Positions 1-5,860 of a stretch of 5,860 nucleotides of DNA are shown here, piece after piece (the first letter of the stretch is position 1; every line of letters starts with the position of its first letter). Source of the stretch: Campylobacterota bacterium (GTDB lineage Bacteria; Campylobacterota; Campylobacteria; Campylobacterales; Sulfurovaceae); NCBI GenBank assembly GCA_015488875.1, contig WFMX01000144.1:1-5860 (forward strand), written 5' to 3'. Under the pieces are notes generated by a model. That model ran no database searches and was not told where the DNA came from. It was given only the letters and a program-made list of their open reading frames with translations. Both the position numbers and the translations under genes were made by a program.

Positions 1-1059
1 AATATATCATGCATAAAAGCATCACTAGCAAATGCACTAGGCAATAAAATAGAAGCTATAGATATACTCAAAAATTATACAGGTGCGGATCATATCAGCC
101 TCCTTTGGTATGACGATATAGAGAAATCCCTTATAGATAAACTGCATACAGAGAGAGTTCCTATCAAGTTTTTGCAGAGCAGTACCAAAAGCATGTTGAG
201 TGAAGCTTACAAGAGCAAAACTCCATACAACAGCACACATCTTCATTATGAAGCTCACTATAATGTCGCTATAGACAACCCCTATAAACTTGATATTTCA
301 GCACAACTCATCATGCCTCTCTTTGCTCAGGAACAACTTGTGGGTATTATTCGTTTTTCAAAAAGCAGATATACTTTCCCTCTGACAGTTTTACAAAATC
401 TCCAACAGATAGAGAGTTCGCTTACTGATATCTTTTCCCAAGAGATAGATGCTAGAGTTGCACAGCTCAATGAGAGCTTTTTTTCTGTAGATGCAGAGCA
501 GATATATGGTGGTCTAGATATCATCAGAAGAGAGTCCAAGCAACTCTCTAGAAATACACACAATCCAGAGGTAAGAAAACTTATCCAAAAGATAGATGAG
601 AGTGTCAAGAATATCTGTAACTATATTCGCTTTAATGTGGGCGAGATAGAAGAGATGGGGGAGAGTAAACAAAATCTTCATATCCTCATAGCCGATGATG
701 TTCATATGAATGTCAAAATACTCCATGCTATGCTCAGCACAGAGAAGAGAGATATAAAGTTCTCATTTGCATATGATGGCACAGAGACACTCAAAAAGAT
801 GGAGAGTGCAAAACAAAACAATAAGCCAGTCGACATCCTCTATCTTGACCACTATATGCCTGGAAAGCTTGGATTGGAAGTAGCACAATTGATACGAGAA
901 GCGGAACAACTATATCCAAATCATAAAACTACAATCGTCTCTATCACTAATGACCCTAGTGCAATCGAATCACAAAGACATCTCTTTGATTATCATATCG
1001 AAAAACCTTTCAGCAAAGCTAGCATCACTTCTCTCATGGAAAAAGTCACAATCAAGTAG
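1..1059 (+). CDS. GAF-like plus response-regulator receiver protein (5' end outside window)
   Basis: The frame is open from base 1 to the TAG at 1057-1059 (352 codons visible), so the start lies upstream. The TTG at 172 is only an internal codon. Codons about 1-145 look like a GAF sensory domain: amphipathic helices, then a strand containing ADHISLLWYDD, and later the pattern IMPLFAQEQLVGIIRF ending in a TFP motif. A helical linker of about 75 residues follows. Codons about 228-350 form a full CheY-like receiver. It has the acidic pair Asp232/Asp233 (IADD), phospho-acceptor Asp283 (YLDHYMPG), the switch Thr at codon 316 (SITN) and the Lys-Pro at codon 335 (EKPF). All residues needed for phosphorylation and switching are therefore present. 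No DNA-binding, GGDEF or kinase ATPase domain follows the receiver, so any output must be N-terminal or by protein contact. The cognate kinase and the signal are unknown. The receiver call is firm; the GAF call rests on pattern only. Confidence 0.85.
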   Translation, partial: NISCIKASLANALGNKIEAIDILKNYTGADHISLLWYDDIEKSLIDKLHTERVPIKFLQSSTKSMLSEAYKSKTPYNSTHLHYEAHYNVAIDNPYKLDISAQLIMPLFAQEQLVGIIRFSKSRYTFPLTVLQNLQQIESSLTDIFSQEIDARVAQLNESFFSVDAEQIYGGLDIIRRESKQLSRNTHNPEVRKLIQKIDESVKNICNYIRFNVGEIEEMGESKQNLHILIADDVHMNVKILHAMLSTEKRDIKFSFAYDGTETLKKMESAKQNNKPVDILYLDHYMPGKLGLEVAQLIREAEQLYPNHKTTIVSITNDPSAIESQRHLFDYHIEKPFSKASITSLMEKVTIK

Positions 1060-1202
1060 CAAGCATTGAGATTTTAGCATCCAAAAATGATAAATAAAAT
1101 ATAGGCTTACTTGAATGTATCCAAAAAATGGAAATGTATTGGGTGAGTTGATGGGATTTTCGACCTACGAGCGGAGAGATATTGTATTTTATAGTAATGT
1201 AG

Positions 1203-1290
1203 TGGCAGACAGTGGGGGATTCGAACCCCCGGTGGGTTGCCCCACACCCGCGTTCCAGGCGAGCAGATTAAACCACTCTCTCAACTGTCT
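1203..1290 (-). tRNA. tRNA-Ser(GGA)
   Basis: On the minus strand this is an 88-nt class II tRNA. The acceptor stem AGACAGT/ACTGTCT pairs perfectly over 7 bp, followed by discriminator G and an encoded CCA (complement of 1203-1205). The D stem is AGA/TCT. The anticodon stem CTCGC/GCGGG encloses the loop CTGGAAC with anticodon GGA (complement of 1254-1256), which decodes UCC and UCU. A long variable arm, GTGGG-GCAA-CCCAC, marks it as a serine-type tRNA. The T arm is GGGGG-TTCGAAT-CCCCC. It is not within an obvious tRNA cluster. A likely promoter sits just upstream, and I see no strong terminator downstream. Confidence 0.97.
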
Positions 1291-1307
1291 ATATATATTA
1301 GAGTAGA

Positions 1308-1313
1308 ATTATA
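1308..1313 (-). promoter_or_regulatory. Putative -10 box of the tRNA-Ser promoter
   Basis: The minus strand reads TATAAT here, an exact sigma-70 -10 hexamer, 17 nt before the mature 5' end of the tRNA. That would place transcription initiation near 1301. No consensus -35 is present at the usual distance, which is common in Campylobacterota promoters. The stretch after the -10 is AT-rich rather than the GC-rich discriminator typical of strongly stringent tRNA promoters. The call rests on sequence pattern only. Confidence 0.5.
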
Positions 1314-1337
1314 TAGGGTATATCCTAAATAGTAGTT

Positions 1338-1362
1338 AAAGAGGATGCAATATATCCTCTTT
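1338..1362 (-). terminator. Hairpin terminator after the L,D-transpeptidase gene
   Basis: A perfect 9-bp inverted repeat (AAAGAGGAT / ATCCTCTTT) with a 7-nt loop begins 9 nt beyond the transpeptidase stop codon. On the minus strand the stem ends in CTTT followed by AACTACTATTT, so the U-tract is short. On the plus strand it is followed by two further T residues (TTTTTG in all), so it could also act on plus-strand transcription. Its position between the transpeptidase gene and the tRNA-Ser promoter fits a transcription boundary. Confidence 0.6.
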
Positions 1363-1371
1363 TTGAGTAGA

Positions 1372-3021
1372 TCAATACTTATTGCGATACTTTAGCTGCT
1401 CTTTGTCATAGCCATAAACATCATTACGCATCTGTAGCGTACCATCAGGATCTACCCATGAAGTAAGATATGTCACATTCACTGGTATATGTGCTACAGG
1501 ATAGTAAGTCTGCTTTTTTCCCTTTAGGATCTTTTGGGCTGTGGTATAGTCAAGATTTTCATTGAAACTAGCAAAAGTCTTCATCAGCGATCTAGGCTTT
1601 TCAAGTCTTATACACCCATGGCTATACGATCTTACCTTTCTCTTGAAGAGATGTTTTGTAGGTGTATCATGCATATATACTGAAAACTGGTTCGGAAACA
1701 GGAACTTCACTTTACCCAAAGCGTTTCTATATCCCGGCACCTGTGCGAAGTGGTATGGAACTGATTTGCTATATCTATACTGTGACCAATTGACAGAGGC
1801 TCCCGATACCTTTGGAGCATTTGGACCCCAACCTTTGTGTATCTCTATGCCTTGTCTTGCCATTGCATTTGGGTTTCTAAGTAGCTTTGGTATCATCTCT
1901 TTTTGGATGATGCTCTTTGGTACATTCCAGTATGGATTTAGTACGACAGTCTTGATGTCATTGCTAAATACAGGTGTAGGGTGGTTCTTTCTCCCTGTGA
2001 TGACCTTCATAGTCTGAAATATCTTGCCATTATCATAAAAATATAGTCTGAAAGCTGGTATATTCACCATGATATGCCTAGGGCTATCTATGCGTCTCAT
2101 TACCCTAATTCTGTCAAGATTTAGCTTCATCCTTGTGAGTATCTGATTTAGACTCAACCTCAAGAAGTTTTGGGTAGATTTGCCGATGACACCATCTGCT
2201 CTCTCCCCTACTCTCTTCTGAAATCTCTTGACCGCATCCACCAGACAGCTATCATAGGTACTTGACGAATCAATATCGCAGCCCTGAAGATCACCACTCA
2301 GGTACAATCTCTTTCTGATCTTTGGTATCACTGCATTGCTCTCGCCAGGTTTGATGACAGCAAACTTTGGTATGACAGGCCACTCTCCACTCTGTGCTAT
2401 CCTAAGATAGTGAAAGTAGATTTTCTCCAGACTCACATACAGCTGAGTCTTTGGTGTGGTATCGTCAAATGCACCTCGTACATCACCTGTAGTCATCATA
2501 GTATAGAGTAGTGTGTATATATTGTACTTAGGGTATATCAACCAATCTGCATGGATATTGTTGGTGACGATAATTTGTCTCAATCTACCACGAAATATCT
2601 TCCAATTGATCATCCCATATATCTTGTAGTTCGCATAGTTGCGATATAGATTTGTCATCTTCAGCTCTAGCTTGATCTGCTTTTTTGTAGAGCTATTACC
2701 ACCGAAGTATGAGCCTGTACCATATGATGTGATAGCCTGATAATCTCTATATATTTTGGTATTATGGCCGAGCAACGGATCTGAACCTATCTGATCTAAC
2801 AATCCTCTACCTATAGGTACAAAGCCATGAGCAGTGACCCAAATGGGTCTGTTTTGGCTTACTTGATATATCTTTTTCACCGAGCTTGATGAAGGCTGTG
2901 AGCTGACCACTTTCGTGATCACTGCCGAAGCAACGCTGTCGAAATCCACGGAAAATGCCGCTGTCGTGTATAGTCCACCCGTTACAAGAAGTACTATCAT
3001 TATCTTTTTTAACTGTTTCAT
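1372..3021 (-). CDS. L,D-transpeptidase, YcbB-type (YkuD domain with peptidoglycan-binding domain)
   Basis: This is a predicted periplasmic enzyme that forms 3-3 peptide cross-links in peptidoglycan, or attaches partners to it, through a catalytic cysteine. I chose the ATG at 3021 (549 aa) because it is followed directly by a signal peptide (MKQLKKIM, then a hydrophobic run to about residue 24). The upstream in-frame TTG at 3042 has no ribosome site and would put a charged tail ahead of the signal. Residues about 25-225 are a helical region like the N-terminal scaffold of YcbB/LdtD. Residues about 226-290 resemble a PG_binding_1 domain (AVKRFQKRVG, then ADGVIGKST). Residues about 315-478 are the YkuD domain, with His451 (YMHDTP) and the signature SHGCIRLE carrying nucleophile Cys470. 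Length is in the YcbB range (E. coli about 615 aa), so it is not a short ErfK-type enzyme. The gene lies 69 nt after feoA and has its own likely promoter. Confidence 0.93.
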   Translation of the reverse strand: MKQLKKIMIVLLVTGGLYTTAAFSVDFDSVASAVITKVVSSQPSSSSVKKIYQVSQNRPIWVTAHGFVPIGRGLLDQIGSDPLLGHNTKIYRDYQAITSYGTGSYFGGNSSTKKQIKLELKMTNLYRNYANYKIYGMINWKIFRGRLRQIIVTNNIHADWLIYPKYNIYTLLYTMMTTGDVRGAFDDTTPKTQLYVSLEKIYFHYLRIAQSGEWPVIPKFAVIKPGESNAVIPKIRKRLYLSGDLQGCDIDSSSTYDSCLVDAVKRFQKRVGERADGVIGKSTQNFLRLSLNQILTRMKLNLDRIRVMRRIDSPRHIMVNIPAFRLYFYDNGKIFQTMKVITGRKNHPTPVFSNDIKTVVLNPYWNVPKSIIQKEMIPKLLRNPNAMARQGIEIHKGWGPNAPKVSGASVNWSQYRYSKSVPYHFAQVPGYRNALGKVKFLFPNQFSVYMHDTPTKHLFKRKVRSYSHGCIRLEKPRSLMKTFASFNENLDYTTAQKILKGKKQTYYPVAHIPVNVTYLTSWVDPDGTLQMRNDVYGYDKEQLKYRNKY

Positions 3022-3060
3022 TAGTGTCCAATCCCTGTCCAAAGAAGATTTATTTTCGAC

Positions 3061-3066
3061 ATTATA
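3061..3066 (-). promoter_or_regulatory. Putative -10 box for the L,D-transpeptidase gene
   Basis: The minus strand reads GGG-TATAAT-G here, a consensus -10 preceded by a T/A-rich stretch, about 40 nt before the ATG at 3021. Initiation would fall near 3053, giving a leader of about 30 nt. There is no recognisable -35, as is usual for Campylobacterota sigma-70 promoters. If real, the transpeptidase can be made independently of the upstream chaA-feoA pair. Confidence 0.5.
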
Positions 3067-3090
3067 CCCAAATTTTAAGAAAATAGAAAA

Positions 3091-3321
3091 TTATTTCTCT
3101 ATTTTTTTAACTTCTATCTTTTCTGCCTCTTCTGCCCTGAGTGCGATAGAGGTATACCCTACCGCTATCTCCATAGTCTGCTTGGCTATAGAACACTCTT
3201 TGACCACCAACTCTTCACCACGAATGATGCCAAATGATGCAAATCTATCTCGTAGCGATTTCTCTGCATTTATGCCCACTATATCTGCCTTATCCCCTCT
3301 GCGTAACTCCCTCAATAACAT
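3091..3321 (-). CDS. feoA: FeoA family ferrous iron transport accessory protein
   Basis: This 76-residue cytoplasmic protein has the FeoA SH3-like fold pattern. It opens with LRELRRGDKADIVGI, followed by SLRDRFASFGIIRGEEL (the family's 'LRRRL..LG..PG' helix-turn) and ends with GYTSIALRAEEAEKI (the family's 'G..IALR..EA..I' C-terminal strand and helix). FeoA proteins support the Fe2+ permease FeoB, and some are stand-alone or fused to regulators. No feoB is in the window. The ATG at 3321 is well supported by the ribosome site GGGAGGA 6 nt upstream. The gene starts 14 nt after the stop of the chaA-like gene, so the two are almost certainly cotranscribed. Length is typical for FeoA (about 75 aa). 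One Cys (Cys43) is present, with no metal-binding cluster. Confidence 0.88.
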   Translation of the reverse strand: MLLRELRRGDKADIVGINAEKSLRDRFASFGIIRGEELVVKECSIAKQTMEIAVGYTSIALRAEEAEKIEVKKIEK

Positions 3322-3327
3322 TTCTAA

Positions 3328-3334
3328 TCCTCCC
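3328..3334 (-). promoter_or_regulatory. Strong Shine-Dalgarno of feoA
   Basis: The minus strand reads GGGAGGA, 6 nt before the feoA ATG. It fills most of the 14-nt gap after the chaA-like stop codon. It is the best ribosome site in the window, suggesting feoA is translated efficiently from the chaA-feoA message rather than only by coupling. Confidence 0.75.
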
Positions 3335-3335
3335 T

Positions 3336-4412
3336 CTATACGAAAAGCAAAAATGCAAAAACAACAAAGAGGATTACATGTAAGAAACCCTCCAATACAT
3401 TGGTCTCACCGTCGTTGAAGTTGACTATGCTTACGAGAAAAGTCAGCCCCAACATCACACCCTGTATAGGTGTCAACTCTAGCACCAAATCCATGCCAAT
3501 AATCCTAGTCACCACTATGACGGCAGGTATAGTCAGCAGTATCGTAGCCAGACTAGCACCTAGTGCTATATTGACTACTGTTTGCATCCTATTGTCAAGA
3601 GCGGCTCTCACGGCAGTGATGAACTCTGGTGCTGCTGAGATGACAGCCACACCGACCGCCCCTATAGCCATAGGCATGCCAAAATGCTCTAGCGTATGTC
3701 CCATAAAAAGAGCCAATATCTCTGAAAGCATACCTATAAGTATAATGGAGGCAACTAACATAGATGTATGATAGATAGCGTTGATATCCTCCTCGTGGTC
3801 ATGCTCTACTACACCATCTCCTTCATACTCAAAGAAGTATTTATGTGATGCCACCTGAACCCTAGTAAAGGTGATATAGAGAAGCATGAAGAGGATCACA
3901 TTGAAATTCATATACATAGCATGGTGTGACTCTGAGATGAAGTGCGGTATCACCATAGCTATGCCTGTAGCGACCAAAAGCATAGATAGATATGAGTTGC
4001 TTGAGTCTACATTGTATGGCTGCTCTCCATACTTGATGCCACCTATGATGGCTGCTAGCCCTAGCAATCCGTTGATATCCAACATCACCGCAGAGTATAT
4101 AGTATCTCTAGCTAGCGTAGGATTATGCTCATGCATCATGACTATTACTATGATGATGATCTCTACTATGACTGCAGATATAGTCAATATCAGCGTACCA
4201 TACGGCTCACCAAACTTCTCTGCAAGCATCTCTGCATGATGTGCGACACTCAAGGATGAATATATAATAACAGCAAAGAGTATGGCAAAACCTATGAGGT
4301 TTCCTATGACGCTAGCCTCTAGTGTGTGTTCAAAGTACTGTATGAGAAAAAATGTGATGATTGCGACAAAGAGACTATACTCTCTGCTTAGCTTTTGAAA
4401 TATACCACTCAT
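3336..4412 (-). CDS. chaA: ChaA-type calcium/sodium:proton antiporter (CaCA superfamily)
   Basis: A 358-residue inner-membrane protein, nearly the length of E. coli ChaA (366 aa), predicted to expel Ca2+ and/or Na+/K+ in exchange for H+. It has about 11 hydrophobic segments arranged as two related halves. The first alpha repeat holds the ChaA-type motif GEPYGTLILT (68-77) with Glu84 in VIVEI. The following ARDTIYSAVM (101-110) also matches ChaA. The second repeat holds APEF (Glu263), LDNRMQ, and GASLATILLTIPAV (285-298), and TNVLEG follows near the C terminus. The halves are joined by a hydrophilic acidic and His-rich loop (about 195-209, EYEGDG..EHDHEED), comparable to the acidic loop of ChaA. 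The ATG at 4412 has AAGGA 10 nt upstream. It is first gene of a minus-strand unit with feoA and is divergent from nhaA. Ion preference cannot be read from sequence. Confidence 0.92.
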   Translation of the reverse strand: MSGIFQKLSREYSLFVAIITFFLIQYFEHTLEASVIGNLIGFAILFAVIIYSSLSVAHHAEMLAEKFGEPYGTLILTISAVIVEIIIIVIVMMHEHNPTLARDTIYSAVMLDINGLLGLAAIIGGIKYGEQPYNVDSSNSYLSMLLVATGIAMVIPHFISESHHAMYMNFNVILFMLLYITFTRVQVASHKYFFEYEGDGVVEHDHEEDINAIYHTSMLVASIILIGMLSEILALFMGHTLEHFGMPMAIGAVGVAVISAAPEFITAVRAALDNRMQTVVNIALGASLATILLTIPAVIVVTRIIGMDLVLELTPIQGVMLGLTFLVSIVNFNDGETNVLEGFLHVILFVVFAFLLFV

Positions 4413-4452
4413 TATGAAATGATCCTTATTTGATTGATGTATGATAATAACA

Positions 4453-4458
4453 TATATA
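4453..4458 (-). promoter_or_regulatory. Possible -10 box for the chaA-feoA unit
   Basis: The minus strand reads GGG-TATATA-TG about 40 nt before the chaA-like ATG, giving a short leader. An overlapping alternative, TATTAT (complement of 4444-4449), lies a few bases downstream. No -35 consensus is visible. The region is AT-rich, so chance matches are likely. Confidence 0.35.
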
Positions 4459-4465
4459 CCCTTTG

Positions 4466-4492
4466 TTGACTCTATTTATTGGTAGCTAAAAT
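4466..4492 (+). promoter_or_regulatory. Possible promoter for nhaA
   Basis: A good -35 hexamer TTGACT (4466-4471) is followed, 15 nt later, by TAAAAT (4487-4492). The spacing is shorter than the ideal 17 nt. Campylobacterota promoters depend mostly on the -10, so TAAAAT could still serve, with initiation near 4499 and a leader of about 50 nt. An alternative -10 is GATAAT at 4516-4521. This overlaps the promoter region of the divergent chaA-like gene. Confidence 0.4.
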
Positions 4493-4548
4493 GATATCCT
4501 TAAGAGTTTTTATGAGATAATCTATTAAATTTACTCAAGGCACAATCA

Positions 4549-5751
4549 ATGCAAGCAAAATTAGCAAAATTTTTACACTCTGACTCGACAGGTGGCATAC
4601 TACTTATCATCGCCACTATGGCGGCTCTCATATTTGTCAACTCACCACTATCACAACTCTATGACTCATTTTTGCATATACCTATGGAGATAAGAGTCGG
4701 AGCGTTACATATAGACAAGACACTACACCACTGGATAAACGATGGTCTAATGGCTATATTTTTCCTGATGGTGGGGCTAGAGGTCAAGAGAGAGATACTA
4801 GATGGTCATCTCTCGTCTGTAGGTAAGGTGGCACTACCTGCCATAGCAGCTGTAGGTGGTATAGTGATCCCTGCACTCATATATGTATACTTCAATCAAG
4901 CTGACCCAGAGGCGATGAGAGGCTGGGCGATACCTACTGCTACAGACATAGCATTTGCACTCGGCATACTCTCTCTGCTAGGCAAGAGAGTGCCACTCTC
5001 ACTCAAAATATTTCTGATGGCACTCGCTATCATAGATGACCTTGGAGCTATCGTCATCATCGCGATCTTCTATACCGCAAATCTATCACATTTAGCTATA
5101 GTCATCGCTTCGATAGCATTAGCCGCCTTGATCGCACTAAATATACTCGGGTTTTCGCGAAAATCACTCTTTTTCGTAGTCGGCTTGATACTATGGGTCG
5201 CAGTACTCAAATCAGGAGTTCATGCCACACTAGCAGGTGTAGCGTTTGCATTTACCATACCTCTCGTCGCGAAAGATGAAGATGGCAAGACTTTTTCTCC
5301 TCTAAGAGAGATAGAGAATGGACTTCATCCGTGGATTGTCTTTCTCATACTGCCCCTTTTTGCTTTCGCGAATGCTGGTATAGATATGCGTGATATATCC
5401 ATATCGCAGATCGCAGACCCTGTACCTATGGGTATAATGCTCGGTCTTTTTCTTGGCAAACAGATGGGAGTCTTTGGATTTAGCTGGCTAGCGATCAAAC
5501 TCAAGATCACATCTCTACCAGAGGGTAGCAACTGGCTCATGCTATACGGCGTGAGTGTTTTGACTGGCATAGGCTTTACGATGAGTCTCTTCATAGATTC
5601 ATTGGCATTTGTAGATGATGCACTATTTGCATATACGGACAAGCTGGCTATACTCATCGGTACATTCACATCTGCTGTTGTTGGCTATATAGTGCTGAAA
5701 TATGCTCTCAAAAAGAGTAGTTCAGTGACACAAAGTCAAGACAACAGATGA
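4549..5751 (+). CDS. nhaA: Na+/H+ antiporter NhaA
   Basis: A 400-residue inner-membrane antiporter that, in E. coli, exchanges one Na+ (or Li+) for two H+ in pH and salt homeostasis. It aligns with E. coli NhaA (388 aa) almost without gaps, so family residues can be read directly. Asp133 lies in the broken-helix motif TATDIAFA. The ion-binding pair Asp163/Asp164 is in IIDDLGAI. Lys304 (FLGKQMG) matches E. coli Lys300. The pH-sensor cluster Glu78, Arg81 and Glu82 (GLEVKREI) is intact, and His225 lies in SGVHATLAG. E. coli Glu252 and His256 correspond to Glu256 and His260, while E. coli His253 is replaced by Asn257. The ATG at 4549 has AAGG 8 nt upstream. Its stop overlaps the next gene by 4 nt. 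The hydrophilic C-terminal tail (about 388-400) is Ser/Gln-rich. All catalytic residues are present, so it should be functional. Confidence 0.97.
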   Translation: MQAKLAKFLHSDSTGGILLIIATMAALIFVNSPLSQLYDSFLHIPMEIRVGALHIDKTLHHWINDGLMAIFFLMVGLEVKREILDGHLSSVGKVALPAIAAVGGIVIPALIYVYFNQADPEAMRGWAIPTATDIAFALGILSLLGKRVPLSLKIFLMALAIIDDLGAIVIIAIFYTANLSHLAIVIASIALAALIALNILGFSRKSLFFVVGLILWVAVLKSGVHATLAGVAFAFTIPLVAKDEDGKTFSPLREIENGLHPWIVFLILPLFAFANAGIDMRDISISQIADPVPMGIMLGLFLGKQMGVFGFSWLAIKLKITSLPEGSNWLMLYGVSVLTGIGFTMSLFIDSLAFVDDALFAYTDKLAILIGTFTSAVVGYIVLKYALKKSSSVTQSQDNR

Positions 5752-5860
5752 AACTATACGAACTACAAGCCATAGCCAAAAGGCTGAGTGATTTCACCTT
5801 CATATCTCGTGCTAGAAGAGTAGAAAACAATACCATAGAGATCACATTCGATAGAGACAA
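5748..5860 (+). CDS. Start of a downstream gene, possibly NFACT/RqcH-like (3' end outside window)
   Basis: An open frame begins at the ATG at 5748, overlapping the nhaA TGA as ATGA, and stays open for 37 codons to the window edge. The visible N terminus begins MKLYELQAIAKRLSDF, then SRARRVENNTIEITFDRD. It alternates a helix with short strands, as at the start of the NFACT-N domain of Campylobacterota 'fibronectin-binding' or RqcH-type proteins, which in other bacteria bind stalled 50S subunits and tag nascent chains. This is recalled resemblance over a short stretch, not a firm identification. No clear Shine-Dalgarno precedes it, so translation is probably coupled to nhaA. Confidence 0.6.
   Translation, partial: MKLYELQAIAKRLSDFTFISRARRVENNTIEITFDRD

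Noticed and set aside
1060..1202. Possible integration site or gene remnant beside the 3' end of tRNA-Ser
   Set aside because: There is no integrase, no duplicated tRNA end and no coding remnant in view. The 143-bp gap looks like ordinary intergenic DNA; only short A-rich near-repeats (ATCCAAAAA at about 1079 and 1117) are visible.
1115..1306. 63-codon open frame on the plus strand
   Set aside because: Most of it is the antisense of tRNA-Ser; the peptide GGFEPPVGCPTPAF is the familiar false translation of a tRNA T arm and variable arm.
1562..2017. 151-codon open frame on the plus strand
   Set aside because: It lies wholly antisense to the catalytic YkuD region of the transpeptidase, which has clear motifs. 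No ribosome site or recognisable domain.
3080..3105. Inverted repeat AAAATAGA / TCTATTTT as a feoA terminator
   Set aside because: The stem is almost all A-T, overlaps the feoA stop codon and has no clean U-tract, so it is too weak to call in AT-rich DNA.
2915..3418. 167-codon open frame on the plus strand
   Set aside because: It is antisense to feoA and to the ends of its two neighbours, all with firm family motifs. Its low-complexity Ser/Ile/Asn composition is typical of a shadow frame.
4430..4456. Fur-box-like sequence (TGATTGATGT, ATGATAATAAC) upstream of chaA-feoA
   Set aside because: Tempting because feoA is nearby, but only one TGATAAT half-site matches and the opposite half is absent. 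AT-rich DNA gives such matches by chance.
4416..4503. Near direct repeat AAATGATCCTTA / AAATGATATCCTTA in the divergent intergenic region
   Set aside because: The copies are short, differ by a 2-nt insertion, and one overlaps the chaA-like ribosome site. It is not distinguishable from chance without comparison to related genomes.

Overview
The window looks like a chromosomal segment of a Campylobacterota (Epsilonproteobacteria) member, probably near Sulfurovum or Sulfurimonas. This is inferred from the AT-rich DNA, the heavy use of ATA and AGA codons, promoters recognisable mainly by a TATAAT-type -10 box without a good -35, and the overall style of the proteins. No marker gene fixes the genus. 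The window carries housekeeping and stress-homeostasis genes. I see no transposase, integrase, phage gene or CRISPR array.

Layout: (1) Positions 1-1059 (+) hold the 3' part of a signalling protein with a GAF-like sensory domain, a helical linker and a complete C-terminal receiver domain. Its start lies left of the window. (2) Positions 1060-1202 are non-coding, and I see nothing convincing in them. (3) Positions 1203-1290 (-) hold a complete tRNA-Ser(GGA) with encoded CCA and a likely promoter just upstream. (4) A hairpin at 1338-1362 closes the next unit. (5) On the minus strand, reading leftward from 4412, are a ChaA-type Ca2+/Na+:H+ antiporter, then feoA after 14 nt, then a periplasmic YcbB-type L,D-transpeptidase that also appears to have its own TATAAT promoter. 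(6) A 136-bp divergent intergenic region (4413-4548) separates the chaA-like gene from nhaA. (7) nhaA (4549-5751, +) is complete and overlaps by 4 nt (ATGA) the start of a further gene, which runs off the right edge and is tentatively an NFACT/RqcH-like protein.

How the genes fit together: two secondary cation/proton antiporters, chaA-like and nhaA, are transcribed back to back, so the centre of the window is an ion and pH homeostasis module for Na+, Ca2+ and H+. FeoA (ferrous iron uptake) and a wall cross-linking enzyme follow the chaA-like gene on the same strand, and could form an envelope or ion-stress transcription unit. Nothing clearly amounts to a new system. The least ordinary points are the chaA-feoA-ldt gene order with no feoB in view, the divergent antiporter arrangement, and the GAF-receiver protein with no visible output domain.
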